Assembly (NCBI GenBank): GCA_963796155.1
Contig: CAWCKT010000022.1
Location: 1 to 64,000, forward strand
Source of the DNA: AP-15 sp963796155
Lineage (GTDB): Bacteria; Pseudomonadota; Alphaproteobacteria; ATCC43930; CGMCC-115725
DNA: 64,000 nucleotides
Direction: 5' to 3'
This document shows, in pieces, positions 35,547-45,033 of this stretch. How positions within the stretch are numbered: position 1 is the first letter of the stretch; each line of letters starts with the position of its first letter. Both the position numbers and the translations under genes were made by a program. A model generated the notes under the pieces. It was not told where the DNA came from. It was given only the letters and a program-made list of their open reading frames with translations, and made no database searches.

Positions 35547-37010
35547 ATGACCGTCGACACCATCATACTTTCGAACTCAGGCCGGCGGCAGGCGGCCGTC
35601 GCTTTGATGATCGCCACCGCGATGCAGGCTTTCGACAGTACGATTGCAAACGTGGCTTTGCCTCAGCTCGAGCAGAGCCTGGGTGGCGGGATCAATCTCG
35701 GCTCCTGGGTGATGACGAGCTACCTTTGCGCCACTGCGGTGACGGCTACGCTGACCGGTTGGTTCCGTCGTCGTTACGGTTCTCGGCGGCCTTTCGCCGG
35801 CGCCATCGCTGTCTTCGTTTTCGCCTCGCTGCTCTGCTCGATCGCGCCATCGCCAGCCGCGTTGATCCTGTTTCGCCTGGTCCAAGGTGCCGCCGCCGGC
35901 ATCATCCAGCCATTGGCGCAGGCAATTCTCCTCGACCTCTACCCCAAGCACTACCACGGTCGCTTGCTGGCGATATGGGGGGCCACGATCATGGCGGGCC
36001 CGATCATGGGCCCGGTAATCGGCGGCGTCATCACTGACCTCGCCTCATGGCGGTGGATCTTCGTCTTGAACGCTCCTCTCGGGATGATCGCGATCTTGGG
36101 TTTGAGACAGGTTCCGGCCAGCGACGAACTGAGCCGCAAAGCGCCCATCGACAGCCTCGGGATTTTGCTTCTGGCCGTCGGCGTGGGCTCACTTCAACTG
36201 TCTCTCGAGCGCAGCATCGGCCAGACTTGGCCTCCCCCGCCGGAGATAATCGTCGAGGCGATGATCGCCGTCCTCGCGTTGTCAGCCATCGCGATTAGGA
36301 GCATTCGCCTTCAGTTTGTTCTATTTAGGTTTGAAGTATTCCGAGATATTAATTTCGCGACTTCGGTATTTTACAATTTTATGGTGGGAGCACTGGTGTT
36401 TACGACGATCGTTTTCTTGCCGGCACTGAGCGAAGGGCCGCTCGGATATAACGCGACATGGGCCGGTTTGACCATTTCTCCTCGCGGCATCGGGACCATG
36501 GCGACGATGCTCGCCGTCGGCTATCTCATCGACAAGATCGATCATCGCCTCTTGCTTGTTACCGGCATGATGATCACCGCGGGCGCGTTCGAATTGATAT
36601 CGCAGATGCCGCCAACAGGGGGCGAAATCTGGTTGGCCGGAGCCAGTGCAATTCAAGGGGTTGGGGTCGGACTTTTGTTCACGCCTCTCAGTACGCTCGC
36701 CTTCTCCAGCATTGCTGCCGATCTGCGTACGGATGCCGCGGGGGTCTACAGCCTTTTGCGCCAGCTTGGCTGCGCAACCGGCGTCGCGGCGATGACGGCT
36801 CTGCTGCAGGAAAGAATTCAAGCCACTATCGCCATGGCGGACCGGGGTGCGATCGGCATTGCGTCGCCCTCCCACCTGCACGACGTGGCGACATTTGGCG
36901 CCTACACCGGCTGTTTTCGAACCATGGCGGTCATCACCGCTGTCATCGTTCCTGGGATCTTTCTATTCCGCGTCTTGCGGCCGGACCGGGCGGTAACCAC
37001 GGCCGCTTGA
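35547..37010 (+). CDS. DHA2 family MFS exporter
   Basis: 487-residue, 14-helix drug:H+ antiporter. N-terminal ATAMQAFDSTIANVALPQLEQSLGG is the canonical D1/TIAN segment; PIMGPVIGGVITDLASWRW is motif C; the C-terminal half has VGVGLLFTPLSTLAFS. No HlyD partner is adjacent, unlike the pair at 13.7-16.4 kb. It diverges from the PAS-like gene and converges with the histidine kinase gene. Confidence 0.92.
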   Translation: MTVDTIILSNSGRRQAAVALMIATAMQAFDSTIANVALPQLEQSLGGGINLGSWVMTSYLCATAVTATLTGWFRRRYGSRRPFAGAIAVFVFASLLCSIAPSPAALILFRLVQGAAAGIIQPLAQAILLDLYPKHYHGRLLAIWGATIMAGPIMGPVIGGVITDLASWRWIFVLNAPLGMIAILGLRQVPASDELSRKAPIDSLGILLLAVGVGSLQLSLERSIGQTWPPPPEIIVEAMIAVLALSAIAIRSIRLQFVLFRFEVFRDINFATSVFYNFMVGALVFTTIVFLPALSEGPLGYNATWAGLTISPRGIGTMATMLAVGYLIDKIDHRLLLVTGMMITAGAFELISQMPPTGGEIWLAGASAIQGVGVGLLFTPLSTLAFSSIAADLRTDAAGVYSLLRQLGCATGVAAMTALLQERIQATIAMADRGAIGIASPSHLHDVATFGAYTGCFRTMAVITAVIVPGIFLFRVLRPDRAVTTAA

Positions 37011-37079
37011 TGCCCGCCGCCCGCCCCGGGTTACGCTAGAAATGAACCGTCGTCACCAACCCCGGCTGGTCCCGGCAGG

Positions 37080-38531
37080 CTAGCGGGACGTGGATTTCAG
37101 GCTCGTTCGCTCCCGCGGCAAAACAATACGGACGGTTGTTCCGTAACCGGCTCGGCTGTCGATTGTAAGCGTCCCCCCATGAGCTTCGACCAAGCCCTTC
37201 GTTATGGGCAGGCCGAGCCCGGTTCCGCCATAGTTGCGCGTCGTCGCCGGCTTCGCCTGCCCGAACGGCTGCAACGCGCGCTCCTGCTCTTCCTCGCTCA
37301 TGCCGATGCCGAAATCTTCGATCTCGAGAACGGCGGCATCGGGTGCTTCGCCCATGACACGAACACAAACCTGACCCCCCTCTTTCGAGAACTTGATCGC
37401 GTTGGACAGAAGATTGAGGAATATCTGCTTCATCGAACGCTCGTCGGCCCAGATTTCGATCTCCTCGTCCGACAGCTGCGCCGTCAGCTCGATATCGCGG
37501 CTGCGCGCCCTCTCGTGCACCATGCGCATGACCTCGCCAATTACATTTTGTATGTGCACCACCTCCTTGGCGAGCTCAACTTTACCGGCCTCGATCTTTG
37601 ACATATCGAGCACGTCATTGATAATCGATAGCAGGTGAAGGCTGCTGGCGTTGATGTCTTTTATATATTCGAGATACTTTGCGTTGGCGATCGGGCCAAA
37701 GAGTTCGTTGGAAATCACCTCGGAAAACCCGATTATTGCGTTGAGCGGGGTCCGCAACTCGTGGCTCATGTTAGCAAGAAAGTCGCCCTTCGCGCGGTTC
37801 GCCAGCTCGGCCTGGCTGCGCGTTTCGATCAATTTCTGCTCGGACGCCTTGATTTCCGTAATGTCGCAGTAGATCGAAATAACGGCGCCGTTTGGCATCG
37901 CGCGCCGGCGGATTTGCAAAGTCCGGCCGGCGGGTGTCACGCGCTCTTTGGTCGTCGGCACCTCGCGATAAAAGAGGTCGAGACGCTTGGCGACCTCCGC
38001 TTCGGGCTCGCCCTCCCCGAAATCGCCGCGAACTGCCTGAAGCGACAGAATGTCGCGAAGCGTCGCACCGGCGGCGAGATCGGCCGGCAAATCGAGCAGT
38101 TCGCAGAAGCGGAAATTCCAGGCGATCAACCGCCCCTGGCTGTCGAATACGCTAAGACCCTCCCCGATATTTTCGAGCGTGCTCTGGAGCAGCGAATTCT
38201 GGCGCTTTAGCCGCAGCTCATCGCGGCGCAAATGTGCCGCGGTGAGCTGTTGGCGTTCCAGAGCGCGAACCGCGCGCCAGGCAAAGACGACTGCAGCCGA
38301 CGAAAATAGTGCGAATGCGACCACTAGAGGCGTACGCTCCCCGTACCACATGAAGGTGGTCGCCCCGTAGGCGAGGAGGAGCGCCGTGCCCACTACGATT
38401 ACGGCTTGGCGAGGCCGAACAGGCCGTTTACGGCCGAAAGCGCAGGGCATGAACCGTATCGGCACCGCCGCGCGGCCCGCCCCGGCGGTGAATTCGGCAA
38501 ACCGCCCGACGCTTCCGTTCCAGCAACTCAC
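37080..38531 (-). CDS. PAS-containing hybrid-less sensor histidine kinase
   Basis: 483 residues. Two membrane helices about residues 44-60 and 67-85; a PAS domain about 115-230 (TLENIGEGLSVFDSQGRLIAWN); HisKA with the phospho-His in NMSHELRTPLNAIIGFSEV; HATPase_c with N box LLSNAIKFS and G boxes IGMSEEEQ and GGTGLGLPI. It resembles the PdhS/DivJ-PleC group of alphaproteobacterial kinases. The start is GTG 38531 with GGAGGGGG nearby; ATG 38450 is an alternative. No response regulator is adjacent, so it is an orphan kinase. Confidence 0.9.
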   Translation of the reverse strand: MSCWNGSVGRFAEFTAGAGRAAVPIRFMPCAFGRKRPVRPRQAVIVVGTALLLAYGATTFMWYGERTPLVVAFALFSSAAVVFAWRAVRALERQQLTAAHLRRDELRLKRQNSLLQSTLENIGEGLSVFDSQGRLIAWNFRFCELLDLPADLAAGATLRDILSLQAVRGDFGEGEPEAEVAKRLDLFYREVPTTKERVTPAGRTLQIRRRAMPNGAVISIYCDITEIKASEQKLIETRSQAELANRAKGDFLANMSHELRTPLNAIIGFSEVISNELFGPIANAKYLEYIKDINASSLHLLSIINDVLDMSKIEAGKVELAKEVVHIQNVIGEVMRMVHERARSRDIELTAQLSDEEIEIWADERSMKQIFLNLLSNAIKFSKEGGQVCVRVMGEAPDAAVLEIEDFGIGMSEEEQERALQPFGQAKPATTRNYGGTGLGLPITKGLVEAHGGTLTIDSRAGYGTTVRIVLPRERTSLKSTSR

Positions 38532-39226
38532 GCCCCCTCCAAGCGGCGATCAGCCCCATCCGCGAGCGGTTTTCTCGGCAGCGCACAATCTCCGTCGCCG
38601 ACCGGCACGAGTGTACGCCGGCACGTCGAACGAGGAAAACAATTCCCGCCCCCGGTGACGCGAGAGGTGGCTTCAATCTTCTCGCGATTGGCTGCATCGC
38701 CGCCTTCGCCGGCGACGTCTGCAGGCTTAATGCCGAAAACGGCGTAAGTCGACGAGCCGAGCGGCACCGGCACGAGTTCAGGCTCGCGAAGCCCGATCGG
38801 GCGTGAGCACCGTGCCGCGGTGGCACAGCGTGTCGAACGTTCAGTTCGGAGCCGAACCCGAAAGGACGAGCAACAATTCACTGGCGCCGACACAACAGTC
38901 GAGCATGACCGGCATCGCCATTAATCACTTGTCCACCTGTCCGCATCAACAAGCTCGAGTGTCGGAAATAGCCGGGATTCGGTAAATATTCTCTTATTGA
39001 TGTGTCGGGTTAGGCTACATCGCCCAAGGCCCGCGTCACGCCTGGTGAATTGGTGGTGGGTACCGCCCCCTTGCGAAATCTCGTTTTCGACAGTTGCCCG
39101 CCGATAACAGGTCGAGCACAATGCACTGTCCGGTATTTATATTCGGCGCGATCATCGGTTCGTCGGAGGCGCGCGGGCTGTTGGGCTCGCCGATCACCGT
39201 CAAACGCAATTTGGGAGAGCGCAGCG
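38532..39226. other. 695-base intergenic region
   Basis: Open frames such as 38528-38893 (minus) and 39036-39245 (minus) exist but have no recognised similarity or ribosome-binding site. The interval is otherwise featureless to me; an AT-richer patch with possible promoter elements lies near 38980-39000. Confidence 0.4.
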
Positions 39227-39541
39227 ATGCAGCTGGGATCGACAACGGGCGAAGCGGCGACGGAACCTGAGGCCGAGAATACCCCGATCGCGGAGGGCTT
39301 CCCGGTCGACCGCGCGGAATTGGAGAAGCTGGCGCGATGGATACCGGCTAAGGAGATGGCCTTGCTGGTTGAGATCCACGAGCGTGCCAGAAGCGATCCC
39401 GATCTGACGAGGCCGGCGCTACTCCTATGTCAGGCCTATGCTAAGAGGATCGCGCGCATGTTGGATCAGGACCCGCTCCCCACGGTCACCAAGAACATCA
39501 AGGACCGCTTGCGGCAGTTGCGTGACAGAAACGGGCTGTGA
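39227..39541 (+). CDS. small hypothetical acidic protein
   Basis: 104 residues from ATG 39227 (MQLGSTTGEAATEPEAENTP), with GGGAGAGCGCAGCG upstream. The first ~25 residues are acidic and disordered, and the rest is helical (RAELEKLARWIPAKEMALLVEIHERARSDPD). No family recognised. It converges with the ABC operon that ends at 39559. Confidence 0.55.
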   Translation: MQLGSTTGEAATEPEAENTPIAEGFPVDRAELEKLARWIPAKEMALLVEIHERARSDPDLTRPALLLCQAYAKRIARMLDQDPLPTVTKNIKDRLRQLRDRNGL

Positions 39542-39558
39542 GCGCGACGATCCGCCGC

Positions 39559-40527
39559 TCAGTATAAGTGGCAGGCGACGGTGTGCTGCGAGGCGATCTC
39601 CTTGCGCACCGGTGCCTCGCGCGCGCATTGCGGCATGGCGTGCGGACAGCGCGGATGGAAGCGGCACCCGGAGGGCGAATCGAGCGCGCTCGGCACCTCG
39701 CCGGTGATTGTCAGCTTGTCGTGCCTTTCGTCGGGATGGGACGGCAGGGCCGCGGTGAACAGGGCCTGAGTATAGGGGTGGAGCGGCTTGGCGCACAGTT
39801 CGAGGCTGTCTGCGAGTTCGACGATCTGCCCGAGATACATGACTGCGATGCGGTCACTGATATGGGCCACCGTAGCCAGATCATGACCGATGAAGAGATA
39901 GCTGACCCGGAGCGTCTGCTGCAGATGCTCCAACTGGTTCATGATCTGGGCCCGGATCGAGACGTCGAGCGCCGAGACCGGCTCATCGAGCACAACCAGA
40001 CGCGTATGCGTCGCCAGCGCTCTGGCGATCGCGATCCGCTGGCGCTGGCCGCCGCTGAACTCGTGGGGGAACAGCCGCGCCACCTCCGGCTCAAGTCCGA
40101 CGAGTTCGAGCACCTCCGCAACACGCTCCTCCAGCGCCCGGCGGGGAAGGTCGGTGTGGATCTCCAACGGTTCGGCGATGATGTCGCCGACCCGCATGCG
40201 CGGACTGAGCGAGCTGTAGGGGTCCTGGAACACCACCTGGACCTCGCGGCGGTAGCGCATCAGCTCCTGCCCCCGCAGGCTGGCGATGTCTTCACCGTCG
40301 AAGCGGATCGTTCCGGCGGTGGGGGTCTCCTGCAGAAGGATCAGCTTCGATGTCGTGGTCTTGCCGCAACCCAACTCGCCGATCAGCCCCAAGGTCTCGC
40401 CCGGGTAGATCGCGAAATCCACCCCGTCGACCGCCTTTACCCAGCCGACCTTACGCCGCGCCAGCACCCCGGTGCTGACCGGAAAATATTTCCGGACATT
40501 CTGCAGCTCAAGCAATGGCGCTGGCAT
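39559..40527 (-). CDS. dipeptide/oligopeptide ABC transporter ATPase (DppF-like)
   Basis: 322 residues, with the C-terminal oligo_HPY extension (HPRCPHAMPQCAREAP, CxxH-type Cys motif). Walker A is GELGCGKTT at residues 50-58, where the usual serine of GESGCGKT is leucine (codon TTG); the signature is FSGGQRQRIAIARAL and Walker B RLVVLDEPVSALD. The start ATG 40527 overlaps the stop of the DppD-like gene by 20 bases. It is the last gene of the operon and would power uptake with the partner ATPase. Confidence 0.92.
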   Translation of the reverse strand: MPAPLLELQNVRKYFPVSTGVLARRKVGWVKAVDGVDFAIYPGETLGLIGELGCGKTTTSKLILLQETPTAGTIRFDGEDIASLRGQELMRYRREVQVVFQDPYSSLSPRMRVGDIIAEPLEIHTDLPRRALEERVAEVLELVGLEPEVARLFPHEFSGGQRQRIAIARALATHTRLVVLDEPVSALDVSIRAQIMNQLEHLQQTLRVSYLFIGHDLATVAHISDRIAVMYLGQIVELADSLELCAKPLHPYTQALFTAALPSHPDERHDKLTITGEVPSALDSPSGCRFHPRCPHAMPQCAREAPVRKEIASQHTVACHLY

Positions 40528-41497
40528 ACTTTTCCTGTGCCGGCTGATCGAGGAGCCAGCATTTCGCCGTCCAGCCGGCAGCGACGCGGCGGTCCTCGGG
40601 CTCCTGCGCCAAGCATTGCGGCATCCCATAGCCGCAACGCGGGTGGAACGCGCAACCCGCAGGAAGTTGGGCCAGATTGGGCGGCTGGCCCGGGATCGCA
40701 AAGAGCGGCTCCTTGCTGCCAAGCTTCGGCATCGAGCCGAGCAAGGCCGCATCGTCGGGAGCTGGCAGCATGGAAAAGTCGCGCAGGCTGCCCTGTTCGA
40801 CGATCTTCCCGGCGTACATGACGGCCATCTTGTCGCACATCTTGGCGACGATGCCGAGGTTATGGGTGACGAAGATCAGCGCGACGCCGGTCTGCTGCTG
40901 GATATCCTTCAGCACGTCCAAGTATTGCGCCTGAATGGTGACGTCGAGATTGGTTGTCGGCTCGTCGGCAATGATCAGCTTGGGGCCCCCCGCCATCGCG
41001 ATCGCGCCGACGACGCGCTGGCGCATGCCGCCACTCATCTGATGCGGGTACTCGCGCATCCGCACCTCGGGCGAGGGGATGCGAACCGAGCGCAGCAAGT
41101 CTCGCACCCGCTGCCGCAGCGAGCGGCCACGCACGCCCTGATGATGATAGGCCGGTTCGGCAACCTGCCAGTAGATGCTGAAGAGCGGGTTCAGCGACGC
41201 CATCGGGTCCTGGAGGAGCATGCGACGGCGGCCGCGCAGATGCGCCGCATCCGCGGCCGCCGTCGTCACTCCTCGCCTTCGAATCGATCCTGCAGGCCCG
41301 ATGCGCGTCGCTGGGGGCAACAGACCGACGATCGACTGGCAGGTCGTGGTCTTGCCGAACCCCTACTCACCAACAAGGGCGATCGTCTCGCCCTCGCGCA
41401 ACGTAAAGCTCACCCCGTCGACCGCTCTGACGACGCGGGACCCGCCGAACGACGAGTAGTGCGTCTGCAGGTCGGACACCCGCAACAGAGGTGCCAT
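40508..41497 (-). pseudogene. dipeptide ABC transporter ATPase (DppD-like) with in-frame stop
   Basis: In one frame from ATG 41497 (MAPLLRVSDLQTHYSSFGG) to 40508, about 329 codons. Codon 45 (41363-41365) is TAG exactly where Walker A needs the serine of GES.GFGKTT. Downstream LLQDPMASLNP, MSGGMRQRVVGAIAMAG and PKLIIADEPTTNLD are intact. Between about 41240 and 41300 the sequence GSIRRRGVTTAAADAAHLRG deviates from the GSIRFEGE-type pattern, which is in another frame, suggesting two compensating indels. As written it cannot make a full ATPase; an internal start would lack Walker A. Confidence 0.8.
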
Positions 41498-41513
41498 GAT
41501 GGGTTGTCCCGGC

Positions 41514-42434
41514 CTATAGATTGCGCAGTTGCGGGTCGAGCCGGACCCTCAGCCAATCGCCGAGCAGCTGCGTCGCCAGCACGACGAGCAAGATACCCAG
41601 GCCGGGGAATACCGTTAGCCACCAATCGCCGACCATCAGCATCGAGCGCCCGTCGGAGAGCATCGAGCCCCAGGCCGGCTCGGGCGGCGGAACCCCCACC
41701 CCGAGAAAGCTCAGCGAGGCTTCAGCGATGATCACGACGCCGATGGTCAGGCTCGCCAGCACCATCGTCGAGTTCATCACGTTAGGCAGGATGTGGCGCA
41801 GGATCACCCGGGTCCGGCTCGCGCCGGCGATCTCGGCCAGCTTGACGAACTCGCGCTCGCGCAGGCTCAAGACCTCGCCGCGGATGACCCGCGCGTAGCG
41901 GGTCCAATAGACGAGCCCGAGGATCATGACGATGTTCCACATGCTCGGGCCGACCACGGTCGCCAGGAAGATGGCAAAGACCAAACCCGGCAAGGCGAGC
42001 CAGGCGTCGGTCACCCGCATGATCACCTGGTCCACCCAGCCGCCCAAATAGCCGGAGAGGATGCCCAAGGCGGTGCCGATGCTGCCGGCGACGAGGGTCC
42101 CCGTCACCCCAACGATCAGCGATACCCGGGCGCCGAAGATCAGCCGGCTCAAGACATCGCGGGATTGAAAATCGGTTCCGAGGAGCGCATGCATGCTGCC
42201 GCCCTGCATCCAGAAGGGCGGCTCGAAGATCTTCGCCCCGGGGATCGGCTCGGTCGGGTCGTAGGGGGCGATCCAATTGGCGAACAGCGCGATCAGAATG
42301 AACGGCACCAGGATCGCGAGCGGCAGCACCGGCAATCCGCGCGCCAGCCTCGTCCAGCGCCCCCTCACGCTGGCGAACGCTGGGGGAGCGACCACTACTG
42401 CAGAAGCGTTTGTCTCGTCTATGGTGGAGACCAT
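41514..42434 (-). CDS. dipeptide ABC transporter permease (DppC-like)
   Basis: 306-residue inner-membrane permease with an N-terminal helix (LPVLPLAILVPFILIALFANW) and the BPD_transp_1 domain. The GTDFQSRDVLSRLIFGARVSL segment and the EAA loop (EFVKLAEIAGASRTRVILRHILPN) are clear. It starts 8 bases after the DppB-like stop and ends 16 bases before the DppD-like start. This member of the operon is intact. Confidence 0.92.
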   Translation of the reverse strand: MVSTIDETNASAVVVAPPAFASVRGRWTRLARGLPVLPLAILVPFILIALFANWIAPYDPTEPIPGAKIFEPPFWMQGGSMHALLGTDFQSRDVLSRLIFGARVSLIVGVTGTLVAGSIGTALGILSGYLGGWVDQVIMRVTDAWLALPGLVFAIFLATVVGPSMWNIVMILGLVYWTRYARVIRGEVLSLREREFVKLAEIAGASRTRVILRHILPNVMNSTMVLASLTIGVVIIAEASLSFLGVGVPPPEPAWGSMLSDGRSMLMVGDWWLTVFPGLGILLVVLATQLLGDWLRVRLDPQLRNL

Positions 42435-42441
42435 GCTGCAC

Positions 42442-43361
42442 CTACTTGGTCAGGCGAATACGTGGATCGACATAGGCGTAGAGGATATCGACCAGCAGGT
42501 TGATGGCCACGATCATGATCCCGGCCTCCATGACCACCCCTTGCACGAGCGGGAAATCGCGCTGGAAGATCCCTCGTAGAGCAGCCGGCCGATGCCCGGC
42601 CAGGCAAAGATCACCTCGATGATCACCGCCGCATTGACCATGACGACGAGGTTGACCCCGGCCAGGGTCATCATCGGGATCAGGGCGTTCTTAAAGGCGT
42701 GCACGGCCAGCTCGATGTAGCGGGGCAAGCCTTTCAAACGCGCCAGCTTGACATACTCGCTGCGCAATACTTGGAGCATGCTCGAGCGGATCAGCAGCAA
42801 GAGCGACGCGGCGAAGTACCAGCCCAGCGCCAACGCCGGCATGATCAGGTGGCGCCAGCCCCCTTGCCCGCTTGTCGGCAGCCATTCGAGCCATACCGAG
42901 AACACCAGGATCATCACCAGCCCGAGCCAAAAGCCGGGGATGGAGAGGCCCAGCAAAGCGACGATTTTGCCGAAATTGTCCCATCCGCTGTTGACACGCA
43001 CGGCCGAAATGATGCCCGCCGGTATGCCGATGAAAAACGAAATCAAGGTTGCGGCGAATGCCAGTTCCAGAGAGTTGGGCAAGCGTTGGAAATAGAGGGT
43101 ACTGACCGGCATCTCGTAGTTGAAGGACTTGCCGAGCTGTCCGGTGAGCACGTTTTTGGCAAAGGCGAGGTACTGCACCGGCCAGGGGCGGTCGAGCCCC
43201 CACTCGGTGCGCACGCGATCGAGATCCTCGGCGCGCGCGCCGGGCTCCGCCAGCAACGTCACCGGGTCGCCCGTCAGTCTCACCACGGTAAAGATGGTCA
43301 GGCTGAGGATGAACAGGGTGACGAGCGCGTAGAGGGTTCGCCGGATCATGAATTGGCCCAT
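42442..43361 (-). pseudogene. dipeptide ABC transporter permease (DppB-like), frameshifted near C-terminus
   Basis: From ATG 43361 (MGQFMIRRTLYALVTLFILSL) the permease is normal to WPGIGRLLYEG at about 42570. The open frame then leaves the family sequence (ends at 42513). The expected continuation, IFQRDFPLVQGVVMEAG then DPRIRLTK and stop at 42442, is in another frame; one missing base at about 42568-42570 explains it. Normal length is about 306 residues. Confidence 0.85.
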
Positions 43362-43384
43362 CGCCGTTCCTCCTCGCTACGCGG

Positions 43385-44998
43385 TCACTTCTCCGCCGCC
43401 GCGGTTTCCTTCAGCTCGATGTCCTCCCACGGATAGGCGTAGCCCGAGGTGATGTAGGTCGGGAACACATCCTGCCATTTCTTCGCCGCGATGCGCGGAC
43501 CGATCGCGTTGACAAACGCGTGACGGAACACCGGAACGAAATAGTAGTTCTCGAGGATCTCGCGCTGGATCTCGTAAGCCAGGTTCTTGCGTTCGGTTTG
43601 ATCGTGCGATGCGAGGTATGTGGCGAACTTGTCGTCGAGCTCCTTGACGCAAAAGTAGTCCTTCCCCTGGAAGCCGCCGCATTTGAACATCGACTCGTAC
43701 CAGTTGGACCAGGTGCCGCCGATGCGGGTCGCGTTCAAAATGATCTGCACCCCGGGCCACTCTTTGAGCCCGGTCTCCATTTTTTTCAGAAAGACCCCGC
43801 GCTCCATGACCTGGTTCTTGGCACGGATGCCGATGGCCTCCAACTGCGAGACGATGCGTTCGCCGCGCGAATAATAGTTCGGCGGCGGCGTTACCCAATC
43901 GACGTGAAAGCCGTTGGGAAACCCGGCTTCCGCCAGCAGCTGTTTGGCCTTGGCGACATCGTGCGGCCATTTGGGCCATTCCATGCCGAATTCGACGTCG
44001 TCATTGATCCAGTTGCCGTCGACCTGTCCCATCCCGTCGCATTCGGCCTGGTTCATCGCGTCGCGGTCGATGGCGAGGCTGATCGCCTCGCGCACGCGCT
44101 TATCGTGAAACGGGCTCTTGGGATCCTGGAAGCCGGGAAATTCGAGCCACCAATTGGCCGACACCACTGGCGCCAGCATCAGCTTTGGGTTGCTCTTGAT
44201 CCGCGCGATCAGCTCGCCGGGCACGAAATACATGATGTCGGCCTCGCCGCGCTCCAACATCGCAACGCGGGTGGCCGCTTCCGGCACCGCCAGCATCGTC
44301 AACTGCTTGACGTGCACCGGGCGGTAGTAATCTTCGAAAGCCTCGAAATCGAGCTGGATGCCGGCTTGCTGCGACACGAGCTTGTACGGTCCGGCGCCGA
44401 TCGGCCTCTGCATGTACCCGTCCTGCCCGACCTTTTCATAGTATTTCTGCGGGACCACCCAGCCGGCACCGCATACGTTCGCCGTTCCGAGCAAAATCGG
44501 AAAATCGAAGAACGCGTCGTTGAAGTGGAAGCGGACGGTATGATCATTAACTAACTCGACATCCTGGGTCTTGTCGTGGAGTACCGCGGCCCAGGCTCCC
44601 CGATAATGCTCGAAGCTCCACTTGACATCCTGGGGCGTTACCGGAGTTCCATCATGGAACTTGGTGCCTGGACGGAGCGCGAAGGTGCAGCTTTTGGCGT
44701 CTTCGGCAAAATCGAAGCTCTCGGCCAGCGCCGGATGGTCGTATTTCTTCTCGCGGAAGTTTTTGATCAGCGCGTCGTGCAGCGCCATCAAGAAATTGTC
44801 TGGCGTCGCCGTGCCGTCGTGCTGCTGAGGGTCGAGCCAGCGCGCGGCGATGTTGGTGTGCCAGGCCACCACCATCTTGCCTTTGGGAACGACTGTCGCG
44901 TCCGCGCCGGCGCGGCGCACAAACGGCGTCGCGAGCGCCGTCGTCACAAGCGCTGCCGTCCTCAGCACCGTGCGTCGCGTCTGCATCTTCGTTCCCAT
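43385..44998 (-). CDS. family-5 ABC solute-binding protein of the dpp-type operon (copy A)
   Basis: 537 residues. Tat-like signal: RRTVLRTAALVTTALATPFVRRAGA (twin Arg, cleavage after AGA). Motifs: ALRPGTKFHDGTPVTPQDVKWSFEHY, RPIGAGPYKL, NPDYYRP-like segment DYYRPVHVKQ. GGAGGAAGGA precedes ATG 44998. It lies 23 bases upstream of the DppB-like gene and downstream of a close paralogue, so the operon has two binding proteins for one permease. Confidence 0.92.
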   Translation of the reverse strand: MGTKMQTRRTVLRTAALVTTALATPFVRRAGADATVVPKGKMVVAWHTNIAARWLDPQQHDGTATPDNFLMALHDALIKNFREKKYDHPALAESFDFAEDAKSCTFALRPGTKFHDGTPVTPQDVKWSFEHYRGAWAAVLHDKTQDVELVNDHTVRFHFNDAFFDFPILLGTANVCGAGWVVPQKYYEKVGQDGYMQRPIGAGPYKLVSQQAGIQLDFEAFEDYYRPVHVKQLTMLAVPEAATRVAMLERGEADIMYFVPGELIARIKSNPKLMLAPVVSANWWLEFPGFQDPKSPFHDKRVREAISLAIDRDAMNQAECDGMGQVDGNWINDDVEFGMEWPKWPHDVAKAKQLLAEAGFPNGFHVDWVTPPPNYYSRGERIVSQLEAIGIRAKNQVMERGVFLKKMETGLKEWPGVQIILNATRIGGTWSNWYESMFKCGGFQGKDYFCVKELDDKFATYLASHDQTERKNLAYEIQREILENYYFVPVFRHAFVNAIGPRIAAKKWQDVFPTYITSGYAYPWEDIELKETAAAEK

Positions 44999-45033
44999 TC
45001 CTTCCTCCTGCTGGCGCGAGACCAATCTCGGCG

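Noticed and set aside
38528..38893. 121-codon minus-strand open frame
   Set aside because: No similarity or ribosome-binding site; overlaps the start of the kinase gene.
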